A program made the position numbers and the translations under genes. This document shows positions 36,909 through 46,462 of a stretch of 64,000 bases of DNA, one piece after another. The DNA lies in assembly GCF_014268505.2 (NCBI RefSeq), contig NZ_JABWQP020000005.1, positions 1-64,000 on the forward strand. The letters are read 5' to 3'. Every line of letters starts with the position of its first letter. Positions within the stretch are counted from its first letter, which is position 1. Below the pieces are notes generated by a model, which worked only from the letters and a program-made list of their open reading frames with translations, was not told the origin of the DNA and did not search any database. The DNA is from Pseudomonas khorasanensis (lineage in GTDB: Bacteria; Pseudomonadota; Gammaproteobacteria; Pseudomonadales; Pseudomonadaceae).

Positions 36909-39860
36909 ATGAAGCCGCACATGCCCAAAGGATTGATTCGCGCGATTGGCGCCCTGTTGACTGCCCTGGCCCTGTACAGCCTGCTGGGGTTTCTGATCCT
37001 GCCGGGCATTGCCTTGCGCGTGGCCAACCAGCAACTGGCCAACTACGCGACGGTGCCGGCGCACCTGCAGCGCATCGAACTGAACCCGTTCAGCCTTGAA
37101 GTCACCCTGTGGGGTCTGGTCATCGGCGAGCCGGGCAAGGAACAGGTCGCCTTCGATCGCCTGTACGCCAACCTGCAACTCGACAGCCTGTGGACCAAAG
37201 CGCTGCACCTGTCCGACATCGAGCTGGACAAACCCAAGAGCGAAATCCTCTTCGCCAAGGACGGCAAGCTTAGCCTGCTGGGCCTGTTCAACATCCCGCC
37301 CAGCGAGCCAACGCCCGCCGATCCCGACGCCAAGCCATTTCCGCTGCGCATCGACAACATCAAACTGGCCGGCGGCGTCGTGCATTTCGAGGACGTACGC
37401 CCCAGCGAGCCCATCGAATTCCTGTACGACGATCTCAGCTTCGAACTGAAAAACCTCAGCACCCTGCCCGAAGACAGCGCCGACATGACCCTCGTCGCGA
37501 TCGGCCCTGCTGGCGGGCGAATCGACTGGACCGGCAACTTCAGCCTCATCCCGTTCACCTCCGAGGGCACCTTGAAAGTCACCGATGGCCAGATGAAATC
37601 CTTCTGGCCTTACGTGCGGGACGCTGTGCCGCTGGTGCTGGAAAACGGCGTGATCAGCCTCAGTACAAAGTACAAACTCAACCTGTCGAAAGAAACCGAA
37701 CTGCTGTTGAACGACGTGGCAGTGAGCATCGCGCCGTTCGCCATCAAGGCACCAGACGGACGCCCGCTGGCGAAACTCGAGCGCCTGGACGTCAGCGAAA
37801 CCTCTGTTGATCTGGCTAGGCAGCAGGTGGTGGTCGGCAAGATCCGCAGCAGCAAACTGGAGACATGGGCGGCACTGGAAGCCGACGGTCAACTGGACTG
37901 GCAGAAACTCTTCGCTAGCCAACCGTCTAAAGCGGCCGCCAAAGCTGCCGCAGAACCGGCCGATGCCCCTGCCGCCGCCGACTCGCCGAAAGCTGAGCCG
38001 ACTTCACCCGGCAAGCCATGGCAAGTGCTGATCAAAGACGTGCAGTTGCGCAACTACACCGTGCACCTCGCCGACCGTTCAGCTCAACCGGCGGTGGCGC
38101 TGGACATCACCCCGCTGAACGTCGATCTGCAGGATTTCGACAGCCTCAACGGCTCGCCTTTCAAGCTCAAGCTCGACAGCGGATTGGGCAAGCAAGGCAA
38201 GATCAGTGCGGACGGCACCGTCAATCTGGCCCCGGTCAATGCGCAGCTCAATGTAAAAACCCAGGACATCGACTTGCGTGTCGCGCAGTCCTACATCAAT
38301 CCCTTCATTCGTCTGGAACTGCGCAGCGGCATGCTGGGCAGTGATCTCAAGGTCAACCTCAAAAGCACCGAACCTCTCGCGCTCAGCGTGACCGGCCGCG
38401 CGCAGATCGATCAACTGCACACGCTCGACACGCTCAAGACGCGCGACTTCCTAAAATGGCAGCAAGTGGTGGTCGAGGGTCTGAACTATCAACATGGCGA
38501 CAGCCTGTCGATCGCCAAGGTGAACCTGTTCCAGCCGTACGTGCGTTTCATGATCAACGATGACCGCACCACCAACGTCGATGACCTGCTCATCCCGCAA
38601 CCCGCGGACAACAGCGCAAAAACCGCCGGCGCCAAACCGGCCGGCAAGGAAAAGCCGCTGGGTATTCACATCGGTGCCATCGCGATCAATGACGGTTCCG
38701 CCAACTTCGCCGACTTCAGCCTGACACCGAACTTTGCCACCGCCGTGCAACAGCTCAACGGCCAGATCGGCACCATCGACAGCCGGCAGGCGAAACCGGC
38801 CAGCGTCGACATCAAAGGCAAGGTCGACCGTTATGCGCCGGTGACCATCAAAGGTGCCGTCAACCCGTTCGATCCGATGGCCAGTCTCGACATCGCCACC
38901 AGCTTCAAACGGGTCGAGCTGACAACCCTTACGCCCTACTCGGGCAAGTTCGCCGGTTACCGCATCCGCAAAGGCCGGCTTAACCTTGATCTGCATTACC
39001 TGATCACCAAAGGGCAACTGAAAGCCGAGAACAAAGTGGTCGTCGAGCAACTGCAACTGGGCGAAAAAGTCGACAGTCCCGATGCGGTGAGCCTGCCGTT
39101 GAAACTGGCGATCGCCTTGCTCAAGGATGTCGATGGCAAGATCTCTATCGAATTGCCAGTGACCGGTGACCTGAACAACCCGCAGTTCAGCGTGATGCCG
39201 ATTGTCTGGCAGACCCTGCGCAATCTGATCGTCAAAGCGGCCGCCGCGCCGTTCAAGATGATTGGCGGGCTGGTCAGCGGCGGCGGCTCCGAAGACCTCG
39301 GTACCGTGTCTTTCGCGCCGGGCTCCAGCGAGTTGAGCAAGGACGCCGAAGCGGCGCTGGTAAAACTGTCGCAAGCGCTCAAGGAACGTCCGGCCTTGCG
39401 CCTGGAAATCGAAGGCACTGCCGCGAAAAGCAGCGATGGGCCTTTGCTCGCCGAGCAACGTCTGGAGCGCGAATACCAATACAACTACTACAAAATGCTC
39501 CAGCGCCGTGGCGACAAAGTCCCTGCGCAGGCCTCTTTGCTGCAGGTGCCCGAAGGCGAGAAAGGCGCGCTGCTCGAAGGCATTTACCGCACCCGTCTGA
39601 AAACCCAGCCACCGGCACAATGGAAAGACCTGGGCAAGGAAGAACGCACGGCGAAAATGCGCGAAGGCGTGATCGGTTTCTGGAGTGGCAGCGATGTGCT
39701 GTTGCGTCAGTTGGGTCAGGATCGCGCCAGCACCATCAAGGATTACCTGGTCGACAAGGGCAAGCTGGAGGACGACCGGGTGTACTTCATCGACGCCAAC
39801 CTTGGCGAGGCCGAGAGCGATGGCCGCGTGGTGACGCAAATGCACCTGGATGCCGAATGA
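36909..39860 (+). CDS. Large AsmA-like DUF748 protein
   Basis: 983 residues. One N-terminal membrane helix (about 10-32) is followed by a very long periplasmic region rich in short beta segments with AsmA/DUF748 character. The family is related to inter-membrane lipid-transport bridge proteins (AsmA, TamB, YhdP). An Ala/Lys/Pro-rich linker lies near 340-370. The C-terminal part contains an OmpA-like segment (VSFAPGSSELSKDAEAALVKLSQAL, about 800) that could touch peptidoglycan. Start at 36909 (MKPHMPKG) or 36921 (MPKGLIRA). It overlaps the next gene by four bases. A role in envelope lipid or polymer transport is inference. Confidence 0.82.
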   Translation: MKPHMPKGLIRAIGALLTALALYSLLGFLILPGIALRVANQQLANYATVPAHLQRIELNPFSLEVTLWGLVIGEPGKEQVAFDRLYANLQLDSLWTKALHLSDIELDKPKSEILFAKDGKLSLLGLFNIPPSEPTPADPDAKPFPLRIDNIKLAGGVVHFEDVRPSEPIEFLYDDLSFELKNLSTLPEDSADMTLVAIGPAGGRIDWTGNFSLIPFTSEGTLKVTDGQMKSFWPYVRDAVPLVLENGVISLSTKYKLNLSKETELLLNDVAVSIAPFAIKAPDGRPLAKLERLDVSETSVDLARQQVVVGKIRSSKLETWAALEADGQLDWQKLFASQPSKAAAKAAAEPADAPAAADSPKAEPTSPGKPWQVLIKDVQLRNYTVHLADRSAQPAVALDITPLNVDLQDFDSLNGSPFKLKLDSGLGKQGKISADGTVNLAPVNAQLNVKTQDIDLRVAQSYINPFIRLELRSGMLGSDLKVNLKSTEPLALSVTGRAQIDQLHTLDTLKTRDFLKWQQVVVEGLNYQHGDSLSIAKVNLFQPYVRFMINDDRTTNVDDLLIPQPADNSAKTAGAKPAGKEKPLGIHIGAIAINDGSANFADFSLTPNFATAVQQLNGQIGTIDSRQAKPASVDIKGKVDRYAPVTIKGAVNPFDPMASLDIATSFKRVELTTLTPYSGKFAGYRIRKGRLNLDLHYLITKGQLKAENKVVVEQLQLGEKVDSPDAVSLPLKLAIALLKDVDGKISIELPVTGDLNNPQFSVMPIVWQTLRNLIVKAAAAPFKMIGGLVSGGGSEDLGTVSFAPGSSELSKDAEAALVKLSQALKERPALRLEIEGTAAKSSDGPLLAEQRLEREYQYNYYKMLQRRGDKVPAQASLLQVPEGEKGALLEGIYRTRLKTQPPAQWKDLGKEERTAKMREGVIGFWSGSDVLLRQLGQDRASTIKDYLVDKGKLEDDRVYFIDANLGEAESDGRVVTQMHLDAE

Positions 39861-40156
39861 CCCTGCGTAACTGGCTGGCCGTGCTCGCACTGGCGTGCGC
39901 CGCTGGCCACGCGTCGGCCTCGGACACCTTGCGCTGCGGCAGCCAGTTGATCAGCCTCGGCGACCGCGCAAGCGAGGTGCTGCAAAAATGTGGCGAGCCG
40001 GCCAGCCGGGACCTGCTCGGCTACAAGCGCAGCGCCAATCGCCGCGAAGAGTTTCAGGTCGAAGAATGGACCTACGGCCCGAACAACGGCATGTACCAAT
40101 ACCTGCGCTTTGAAGGCAATCGCCTGCGGCAGATCACCAGCAAACGCGGTAATTAA
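39857..40156 (+). CDS. DUF2845 small exported protein
   Basis: 99 residues: a signal peptide (about 1-22, ending GHASA), then the DUF2845 core SDTLRCGSQLISLGDRASEVLQKCGEP with two cysteines (about 26 and 45) that could form a disulfide, and VEEWTYGPNNGMYQYLRFEGNRLRQI. It overlaps the DUF748 gene (ATGA) and is therefore co-translated with it, suggesting a shared periplasmic job. Family function unknown. A longer in-frame reading from 39620 lies inside the previous gene. Confidence 0.85.
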   Translation: MTLRNWLAVLALACAAGHASASDTLRCGSQLISLGDRASEVLQKCGEPASRDLLGYKRSANRREEFQVEEWTYGPNNGMYQYLRFEGNRLRQITSKRGN

Positions 40157-40174
40157 GCCAAACGGAATTTACCC

Positions 40175-40260
40175 TGTGGGAGCGAGCCTGCTCGCGAATA
40201 CGGTCTGTCTGCGGACGAATTTGCCGACACTACGCATTCGCGAGCAGGCTCGCTCCCACA
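40175..40260. repeat. REP-type inverted repeat pair
   Basis: TGTGGGAGCGAGCCTGCTCG and the complementary arm ending GCTCCCACA, with an AT-rich middle. Follows the DUF2845 gene. Confidence 0.92.
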
Positions 40261-40333
40261 TTGGTATCCGGTCGGTCCCACGGGTAGCGCGGTAACTGAA
40301 AAGATCGGACGATCTTTTCTTTTACGAAATAGA

Positions 40334-40363
40334 ACAGGCCCCGACACAAGTGCCGGGGCCTGT
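40334..40363 (-). terminator. Possible terminator of the BON gene
   Basis: Ten-base-pair stem ACAGGCCCCG / CGGGGCCTGT, followed on the minus strand by TCTATTTCG, a weak U-tract. It is about 105 bases beyond the BON gene stop. Confidence 0.45.
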
Positions 40364-40469
40364 AATGGTCACATCCGTGTGACCGTTCGCATGAACTCTA
40401 AAGTTGCGGCAGACGTATGGCTCGGCCCGTCTGTCGCACCTTCTCCCGGTCCAGGCGAGAAGTCTTGTC

Positions 40470-40823
40470 TTACTCGGCTTTCAGGCCGTCAGCAGAGACT
40501 GCTTTGACGCCTTTGATTTTCTTGGCAATGGCAACCGCTGTATCTTTTTGCGATTCGGTCACCGCAGTGGTGGACGACAGGGAAACAACACCTTTGTTGG
40601 TTTCAACCTTGATGTCGGTGCCAGGAATGCCTTTTTCGGTAACCAGGTCAGCTTTGACCTTGGTGGTGATCCAGGTGTCGGAAGTAGCTTCTTTCGCTTG
40701 GGTAACTTCACCGGCAGCCAGAACCATCGGAGACTGGGTTGCCTGAGCGGACTGGGCGAATGCACCGCCAGCCATGGTCAGGGTCAGAGCGGTAGCAGCG
40801 GCAGTGATAGCGAACTTCTTCAT
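40470..40823 (-). CDS. BON-domain periplasmic protein (OsmY-like)
   Basis: 117 residues: an exported protein with a signal peptide (MKKFAITAAATALTLTMAGGAFA) and a single BON domain (about 48-115: DTWITTKVKADLVTEKG ... DIKVETNKGVVSLSSTT ... AIAKKIKGVKAVSA). BON domains bind membranes or lipids, and OsmY-like proteins respond to osmotic and stationary-phase stress and can chaperone outer-membrane proteins. OsmY has two BON domains while this one has one. ACAGGAG is the ribosome site. A sigma54-like motif lies upstream. Confidence 0.87.
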   Translation of the reverse strand: MKKFAITAAATALTLTMAGGAFAQSAQATQSPMVLAAGEVTQAKEATSDTWITTKVKADLVTEKGIPGTDIKVETNKGVVSLSSTTAVTESQKDTAVAIAKKIKGVKAVSADGLKAE

Positions 40824-40889
40824 ACGAGTAACTCCTGTTTTTACTTGAAGTCTGCTGTAACGCTTGTCAGCAGGGTTACCGAGGATAGT

Positions 40890-40904
40890 GCGAACGCTGT
40901 GCCA
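40890..40904 (-). promoter_or_regulatory. Possible sigma54-type promoter of the BON gene
   Basis: Minus strand TGGCAC-N5-TCGC, with GG and GC ten bases apart, 67 bases from the start codon. Only a sequence match: an RpoS-type -10 (CTATCCT) overlaps the region just downstream and may be the true promoter. Confidence 0.35.
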
Positions 40905-41077
40905 ACTTTTTGTACTCGATAAAATCGATTCAAATCAATAGGTTATGAATTCAGGCAATTTTCATTTTCGTGCAAAATGCATGACTCGAGCGAGAATCAC
41001 ATGCAAGTTGCGGTTTTTTGGAAAGTTCATAAGCTGCTGAAATTATTAGAGCTTTTGTGAAGCGGCAGAGATACGAA

Positions 41078-41100
41078 AATGCCCCGCAGTGCGGGGCATT
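41078..41100 (-). terminator. pilA terminator
   Basis: AATGCCCCGC / GCGGGGCATT perfect stem with a three-base loop, 18 bases beyond the pilA stop, followed on the minus strand by a short T-rich tail. Confidence 0.85.
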
Positions 41101-41117
41101 CCAATGCAATGGCTGGT

Positions 41118-41555
41118 TTACGCGCCGCTCGCAGTGCAGCCTCGAGGGGAATAATCCGCATTGACGGTCGTTGCGCAAGTCCAGGTGCCCGATGTATTAC
41201 CGGTGGCGGCACCGGAACGAGAGAGCGTAATGGTTTTGCCCAATACAGGTCCCGGGGCGTTGAGCAAAGTGCATGTGATGGTGCCCTCGCCAGTCGCCGC
41301 TGTACCTGTAACTGCCAACGTACAGTTGGAAGTGGCTGTCGTACCGTTAGCCACATTGGCCAGAGTCGGTGCGGTCCCCTGATTGATCGTGTCTTCAAAC
41401 GGCACCTTGAGCGCACTGAGCTCCGCCAGCCCCGCCGTCACCTTCGACCGCGCCTGATATTTCGAATACTGGGGCAGGGCAATAGTCGCCAGAATGCCGA
41501 TGATCGCCACCACGATCAGCAGTTCGATCAGCGTAAAACCTTGTTGTTTTTTCAT
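41118..41555 (-). CDS. pilA: Type IV major pilin PilA
   Basis: Structural pilus subunit, 145 residues. A six-residue leader MKKQQG is cleaved by PilD before F, followed by the invariant [24 protein letters not shown] helix with Glu5. The globular part has four cysteines; the last pair (WTC ... RGC, about 125-140) forms the usual D-region loop, and an extra pair (SNC, ITC) is also present. It is transcribed away from pilBCD, as in P. aeruginosa. Confidence 0.94.
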   Translation of the reverse strand: MKKQQGFTLIELLIVVAIIGILATIALPQYSKYQARSKVTAGLAELSALKVPFEDTINQGTAPTLANVANGTTATSNCTLAVTGTAATGEGTITCTLLNAPGPVLGKTITLSRSGAATGNTSGTWTCATTVNADYSPRGCTASGA

Positions 41556-41604
41556 AGACTCGCTCCATGCATGAGTGGAAATCTCATGATCTGATCAAGG
41601 CCCA

Positions 41605-41619
41605 GCACAGGCCATGCCA
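41605..41619 (-). promoter_or_regulatory. Sigma54 promoter of pilA
   Basis: Minus strand TGGCAT-N5-GTGC, with GG and GC correctly spaced, giving a leader of roughly 40 bases. TGTC motifs further upstream (near 41705 and 41734) resemble PilR half-sites. This fits control by PilSR, encoded at 57-60 kb. Confidence 0.75.
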
Positions 41620-41781
41620 ACGGCTTTCAGCCCCTGCTTGCCGGGCGCCAGCAGACAACAACGCGATTTCCTACAACCTGCAACCGCACTATCTGACGCT
41701 TTTTGTCACCTGCACCGGCCGTGTTTGGCGCTGTCACTTGACTAGGCTATAAGTCATGAACAGCAAGTGTGCGGAATTCCC

Positions 41782-43482
41782 ATGAATGACATCGCTCTGA
41801 GCGGTCTGGCCAAGCAATTGGTCCAGGCCGAGTTGCTTACGGAAACAAGCGCCCGGCAATCCTGGACGCAGGCCCAGCGCAACCGCGTCTCGCTGGTGAA
41901 CTATCTGGTGCACAACAAACTGGTCAACAGCCGGCAGATTGCCGAGATCGCCTCGGAACATTTCGGCATGGCCCTTATCGATCTGAACTGCCTCGACAAG
42001 GAAACCCAGCCCAGGGGCCTGGTCAGCGAAAAACTCGTGCGTCAGCATTGCGCCCTGCCCCTGTGGCGGCGCGGCAACAAACTGTTCGTGGGCATTTCAG
42101 ACCCGAGCAATCAACAGGCGATCAGCGATATCCAATTCAGCACCGGCCTGAGCACCGAAGCGATTCTGGTGGAGGACGACAAACTCAGCGACGCCATCGA
42201 CAAATTCTTCGATACCCACACCACCGGCCTCGAGGAAATGGCCGATGTCGATCTTGACGGGCTCGACGTCGAATCCATCGACGACAGCAAGCAGGACGTG
42301 ATCGGCGGCCTCGACGCCGACGACGCGCCGGTCGTGCGCTTCGTGCACAAGATGTTGCTGGACGCGATCAAGAGCGGCTCTTCCGACCTGCATTTCGAAC
42401 CCTACGAGAAAAACTACCGCGTGCGCATGCGTACCGACGGCATGCTGCGCGAAGTGGCCAAGCCGCCGATCCAGCTGGCCGGGCGCATCGCCGCGCGCTT
42501 GAAGGTCATGGCCAGCCTGGATATTTCGGAACGGCGCAAACCGCAGGACGGGCGAATCAAGATGCGCCTGTCGAAAAGCAAATCCATCGATTTCCGGGTC
42601 AACACCCTGCCGACCCTGTGGGGCGAAAAAGTAGTGATCCGGATTCTTGACCCGTCCAGTGCGCAGATGGGCATCGACGCGCTGGGTTACGAGCCTGAGC
42701 AAAAAGCCTTGTATCTGGCCGCGCTCAAACAGCCTCAGGGCATGATTCTGGTCACCGGCCCCACCGGCTCGGGTAAAACCGTGTCGCTTTATACCGGCCT
42801 GAACATCCTCAACACCGTCGACATCAACATTTCTACCGCCGAAGACCCGGTTGAAATCAACATGGAAGGCATCAACCAGGTCAACGTCAATCCCCGGCAA
42901 GGGCTGGATTTTGCGCAGGCGCTGCGCTCGTTTCTGCGTCAGGACCCGGACGTGATCATGGTCGGCGAAATCCGTGACCTGGAAACCGCCGAGATCGCGA
43001 TCAAGGCTGCGCAGACCGGTCACCTGGTGCTGTCGACCCTGCACACCAACAGCGCGGCGGAAACGCTGACGCGCCTGCACAACATGGGCATTCCCGGCTT
43101 CAACATCGCCACCTCGGTCAGTCTGATCATTGCCCAGCGCCTGGCGCGCAAGCTGTGTATTCATTGCAAGCGGCCGCTGGAGATTCCTCGCGAAACCTTG
43201 CTCAAGGAAGGCCTGCCCGAGGAACGTATCGGCAGTTTCACGATCTACGAGCCGGTCGGTTGCGATCACTGCAACGGCGGCTACAAAGGACGCGTGGGGA
43301 TTTATGAAGTGGTGAAGAACACACCGGACCTGCAACGGCTGATCATGGCCGAAGGCAATTCGCTGGAAATCGACAGCCAGATGCGTCGCGACGGCTTCGC
43401 TGACCTGCGCACGTCGGGGCTGCACAAAGCCATGCAAGGCGTCACCAGCCTTGAAGAGATCAACCGGGTCACCAAGGATTGA
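41782..43482 (+). CDS. pilB: Type IV pilus extension ATPase PilB
   Basis: 566 residues, hexameric motor that powers pilus assembly at the inner membrane. An N-terminal MshEN/GspE-N domain is followed by the ATPase: Walker A GPTGSGKTVSLY (about 326), Asp box, Walker B EIRDLETAEIAIKAAQTGH with the His box LSTLHTNSA. A tetracysteine zinc motif (CIHC ... CDHC) lies near 458-495. The start at 41782 (MNDIALSG) is used; an in-frame GTG-type opening at 41767 adds five residues. First gene of pilBCD-coaE-yacG. Confidence 0.95.
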   Translation: MNDIALSGLAKQLVQAELLTETSARQSWTQAQRNRVSLVNYLVHNKLVNSRQIAEIASEHFGMALIDLNCLDKETQPRGLVSEKLVRQHCALPLWRRGNKLFVGISDPSNQQAISDIQFSTGLSTEAILVEDDKLSDAIDKFFDTHTTGLEEMADVDLDGLDVESIDDSKQDVIGGLDADDAPVVRFVHKMLLDAIKSGSSDLHFEPYEKNYRVRMRTDGMLREVAKPPIQLAGRIAARLKVMASLDISERRKPQDGRIKMRLSKSKSIDFRVNTLPTLWGEKVVIRILDPSSAQMGIDALGYEPEQKALYLAALKQPQGMILVTGPTGSGKTVSLYTGLNILNTVDINISTAEDPVEINMEGINQVNVNPRQGLDFAQALRSFLRQDPDVIMVGEIRDLETAEIAIKAAQTGHLVLSTLHTNSAAETLTRLHNMGIPGFNIATSVSLIIAQRLARKLCIHCKRPLEIPRETLLKEGLPEERIGSFTIYEPVGCDHCNGGYKGRVGIYEVVKNTPDLQRLIMAEGNSLEIDSQMRRDGFADLRTSGLHKAMQGVTSLEEINRVTKD

Positions 43483-43484
43483 AC

Positions 43485-44702
43485 ATGGCGGTCAAGGCAG
43501 CGAAAGTCAGCGTCTACGCCTGGGAGGGCACGGACAGAAAAGGCAGCAAGGTCACCGGCGAATTGAGTGGGCAAAGCCCCGCGCTGATCAAGGCCCAGTT
43601 ACGCAAACAGGGCATCAACCCCGGCAAGGTGCGCAAGAAATCCGGAGCCTTGCTGAGTTTTGGCAAACGCATCAAAGCTCAGGACATCGCCCTGTTCACC
43701 CGGCAAATGGCAACCATGATGAAGGCCGGTGTGCCGTTGTTGCAGTCCTTCGACATCATTGGCGAAGGCTTTGAAAACCCGGCCATGCGCAAACTGGTCG
43801 ATGAGGTAAAACAGGAAGTCGCCTCGGGAAACAGCTTCGCCACGTCGCTGCGCAAGAAGCCGCAATATTTCGACGAGTTGTATTGCAATCTGGTCGATGC
43901 CGGGGAGCAGTCCGGTGCCCTCGATACCTTGCTTGAGCGGGTCGCAACCTATAAGGAAAAAAGTGAAGCGCTCAAAGCCAAGATCAAGAAAGCCATGACG
44001 TATCCCACCGCCGTGGTGCTGGTCGCGGCGGTGGTGACCGGCATTCTGCTGGTCAAAGTGGTGCCGCAATTCCAGTCGGTTTTTTCCGGATTCGGCGCTG
44101 AATTGCCGGGTTTCACGCTGATGATCATCAGTTTGTCGGAGTTCATGCAGCAATGGTGGTGGGCGATTCTGTTCGCAATGGTGGCGGCGTTTTTCGGGAC
44201 CCGCCACGCCCTGAAGAAGTCCCAGGCCTTGCGCGACCGCCGGGATACCTGGCTGCTGAAACTGCCGCTGGTGGGGACGTTGATGTACAAGTCAGCGGTC
44301 GCGCGTTTTGCCCGCACGTTGTCCACGACGTTTGCCGCCGGTGTGCCTTTGGTCGAAGCGCTCGATTCGGTCGCCGGCGCTACTGGCAACGTGGTGTTCA
44401 AGCGCGCGGTGCTGCGGGTTCGTCAGGACGTCTCCACTGGCATGCAGCTGAATTTCTCGATGCGCAGCACCGGCGTATTTCCCAACATGGCGGTGCAAAT
44501 GACTGCAATCGGTGAGGAGTCCGGCGCACTGGACGACATGCTCGACAAGGTTGCCGGTTTTTACGAAGCCGAAGTCGATAACATGGTCGACAACCTCACC
44601 AGCCTGATGGAGCCCTTTATCATGGTGGTGCTGGGGGTCATCGTCGGCGGACTGGTGGTGGCCATGTACCTGCCGATCTTCCAGCTCGGCTCAGCGATCT
44701 GA
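43485..44702 (+). CDS. pilC: Type IV pilus inner-membrane platform protein PilC
   Basis: 405 residues with two tandem T2SSF domains (about 70-195 and 275-400) separated by membrane helices, and a final hydrophobic segment (FIMVVLGVIVGGLVVAMYLPIF). Hallmarks FTRQMATMMKAGVPLLQSFDI and FARTLSTTFAAGVPLVEALD start each domain. It couples the PilB and PilT motors to pilin. The ATG at 43485 lies two bases after the pilB stop; a TTG at 43479 overlaps it. Confidence 0.95.
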   Translation: MAVKAAKVSVYAWEGTDRKGSKVTGELSGQSPALIKAQLRKQGINPGKVRKKSGALLSFGKRIKAQDIALFTRQMATMMKAGVPLLQSFDIIGEGFENPAMRKLVDEVKQEVASGNSFATSLRKKPQYFDELYCNLVDAGEQSGALDTLLERVATYKEKSEALKAKIKKAMTYPTAVVLVAAVVTGILLVKVVPQFQSVFSGFGAELPGFTLMIISLSEFMQQWWWAILFAMVAAFFGTRHALKKSQALRDRRDTWLLKLPLVGTLMYKSAVARFARTLSTTFAAGVPLVEALDSVAGATGNVVFKRAVLRVRQDVSTGMQLNFSMRSTGVFPNMAVQMTAIGEESGALDDMLDKVAGFYEAEVDNMVDNLTSLMEPFIMVVLGVIVGGLVVAMYLPIFQLGSAI

Positions 44703-44703
44703 T

Positions 44704-45576
44704 ATGCCTGTCGACGAAATGTTTGCCGTGTACCCACTGGCGTTTGTCCTCACTGCGCTGCTGCTTGGCCTGGTCGTTGGCAGCTTCCTCAATGTGCTCG
44801 TGTGGCGGCTGCCGAAAATGCTCGAGCGCGATTGGCGTCAGCAGGCCCATGACGTCCTCGGCATGCCCGTTGAAATGCCAGCGCCTGTTTATAACCTGAT
44901 GCTGCCGCATTCGCAGTGCCCTCATTGCGCGCACCGGATTCGCCCGTGGGAAAACATTCCGCTGCTCAGCTATCTGTGGTTACGCGGGCGCTGTTCAGCC
45001 TGTTCTGCGCCGATCAGCAAGCGATACCCGTTGACCGAACTGGCCTGCGGCCTGCTCTCGGCGTTCATCGCCTGGCACTTCGGATTCGGCTGGCCGGCGG
45101 GGTTGCTGATCGTCCTCACCTGGGGGTTGCTGGCGATGAGTCTGATCGACAGCGAACACCAACTGCTGCCCGATGTGTTGGTGCTGCCGTTGTTGTGGCT
45201 GGGGCTGATCGTCAACAGTTTCGGCGTATTCGCGCCGCTGCATGATGCACTGTGGGGGGCGGTGGCGGGATACCTGGCGCTGTGGTCGGTGTTCTGGCTG
45301 TTCAAGCTGCTCACCGGCAAGGATGGCATCGGCCATGGCGATTTCAAGCTGCTGGCGCTGCTAGGGGCCTGGGGCGGGTGGCAGATTCTGCCGCTGACGA
45401 TTCTGTTGTCATCACTGGTCGGGGCGATTCTGGGCGTCGTCATGCTGCGCCTGCGCGGCCAGGAAACCTCGACGCCGATCCCCTTCGGGCCCTTTCTGGC
45501 GATTGCCGGCTGGATTGCCTTGCTCTGGGGTGGTCAAATGACCGACTTCTATTGGCAGTCTGTCGGTTTGAAATGA
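44704..45576 (+). CDS. pilD: Prepilin leader peptidase/N-methyltransferase PilD
   Basis: Aspartic membrane protease (290 residues) that removes prepilin leader peptides and N-methylates the new Phe1, serving type IV pili and type II secretion. The cytosolic loop has the two CxxC pairs (CPHC about 71 and CSAC about 97). The two catalytic aspartates are in [12 protein letters not shown] (about 148) and the GxGD motif [12 protein letters not shown] (about 212). Multiple membrane helices. Overlaps coaE by four bases. Confidence 0.96.
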   Translation: MPVDEMFAVYPLAFVLTALLLGLVVGSFLNVLVWRLPKMLERDWRQQAHDVLGMPVEMPAPVYNLMLPHSQCPHCAHRIRPWENIPLLSYLWLRGRCSACSAPISKRYPLTELACGLLSAFIAWHFGFGWPAGLLIVLTWGLLAMSLIDSEHQLLPDVLVLPLLWLGLIVNSFGVFAPLHDALWGAVAGYLALWSVFWLFKLLTGKDGIGHGDFKLLALLGAWGGWQILPLTILLSSLVGAILGVVMLRLRGQETSTPIPFGPFLAIAGWIALLWGGQMTDFYWQSVGLK

Positions 45577-46196
45577 ATACCCCTGTGGAAAAACCCTGGA
45601 TTCTCGGCCTGACCGGCGGCATCGGCAGCGGGAAAAGCGCGGCGGCGCAGCACTTTATCGACCTCGGTGTGCATGTGGTGGACGCCGATCATGCTGCACG
45701 CTGGGTAGTCGAGCCGGGGCGTCCGGCGCTGGCAAAAATCGCCGCACATTTCGGCCCCACGGTGTTGCAGGCCGATGGCACCCTGGATCGCGCCGCCCTG
45801 CGAAAGCTGATTTTCGAAGAACCCGAACAGCGTCGTTGGCTCGAAGCCCTGCTGCACCCGTTGATCGGCGAAGAAATCGTCCATCATCTGGCGCAGGCAA
45901 AATCGCCTTACGCGATTCTGGTTTCGCCGTTGTTGATCGAGTCGGGGCAATACGCGATGACTCAGCGCATCCTTGTGATCGATGCGCCACAGCAATTGCA
46001 GATCGAACGCACCTTGCAGCGTGACCAGACCAGCGAACAGCAGGTCGAGGCGATCCTCAAGGCGCAATCGAGCCGTGAAGACCGCGTGAGCCGTGCCGAT
46101 GACGTGATCGTCAATGATCGCGACCTCGCCTGGTTGCAGAGCGAAGTCGAGCGTCTGCACCACTTTTACCTGACATTATCCGGAGGCCAAGCATGA
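45573..46196 (+). CDS. coaE: Dephospho-CoA kinase
   Basis: Last step of coenzyme A synthesis: phosphorylates the 3'-OH of dephospho-CoA. 207 residues. P-loop [17 protein letters not shown] (about 11-27), the DADHAAR substrate segment and the LID-region [15 protein letters not shown] are present. The ATG overlaps the pilD stop, so it is co-expressed with pilus genes, a conserved but functionally unrelated arrangement. An in-frame longer reading from 45252 lies inside pilD. Confidence 0.95.
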   Translation: MNTPVEKPWILGLTGGIGSGKSAAAQHFIDLGVHVVDADHAARWVVEPGRPALAKIAAHFGPTVLQADGTLDRAALRKLIFEEPEQRRWLEALLHPLIGEEIVHHLAQAKSPYAILVSPLLIESGQYAMTQRILVIDAPQQLQIERTLQRDQTSEQQVEAILKAQSSREDRVSRADDVIVNDRDLAWLQSEVERLHHFYLTLSGGQA

Positions 46197-46393
46197 GCCA
46201 GATTCCAACCGTTGAATGCCCAACCTGCGGCGCACCCGTCGAGTTCACCCCGCAAAACGAATTTCGTCCGTTCTGTTCCCACCGCTGCAAGCTGATTGAC
46301 CTCGGCGCCTGGGCGTCGGAAGAACACAAGATTCCGGTCGCCCCGGATGCCGAAGACGAACTGTTTTCCGGCGATTTCGATCCGCGCCACTGA
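46193..46393 (+). CDS. yacG: DNA gyrase inhibitor YacG
   Basis: 66-residue zinc protein. Two cysteine pairs, CPTCGAP (about 8-14) and CSHRC (about 28-32), bind Zn2+. The acidic C-terminal tail is typical. In E. coli YacG binds GyrB and blocks DNA binding. Overlaps coaE by four bases; last gene of the pilBCD-coaE-yacG run. Confidence 0.94.
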   Translation: MSQIPTVECPTCGAPVEFTPQNEFRPFCSHRCKLIDLGAWASEEHKIPVAPDAEDELFSGDFDPRH

Positions 46394-46462
46394 TCCGTCA
46401 GGGCCTCATAAAGCCGTAGTCCTGAGCATGAAATTACGCGGCGAACGCCGCTTTGATAGGGA

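Larger units (their letters stand above)
40157..40469. other. Convergent gap
   Basis: Contains a REP pair (40175-40260) and a GC-rich hairpin ACAGGCCCCG ... CGGGGCCTGT (40334-40363) that may terminate transcription from the leftward BON gene. No gene seen. Confidence 0.6.
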
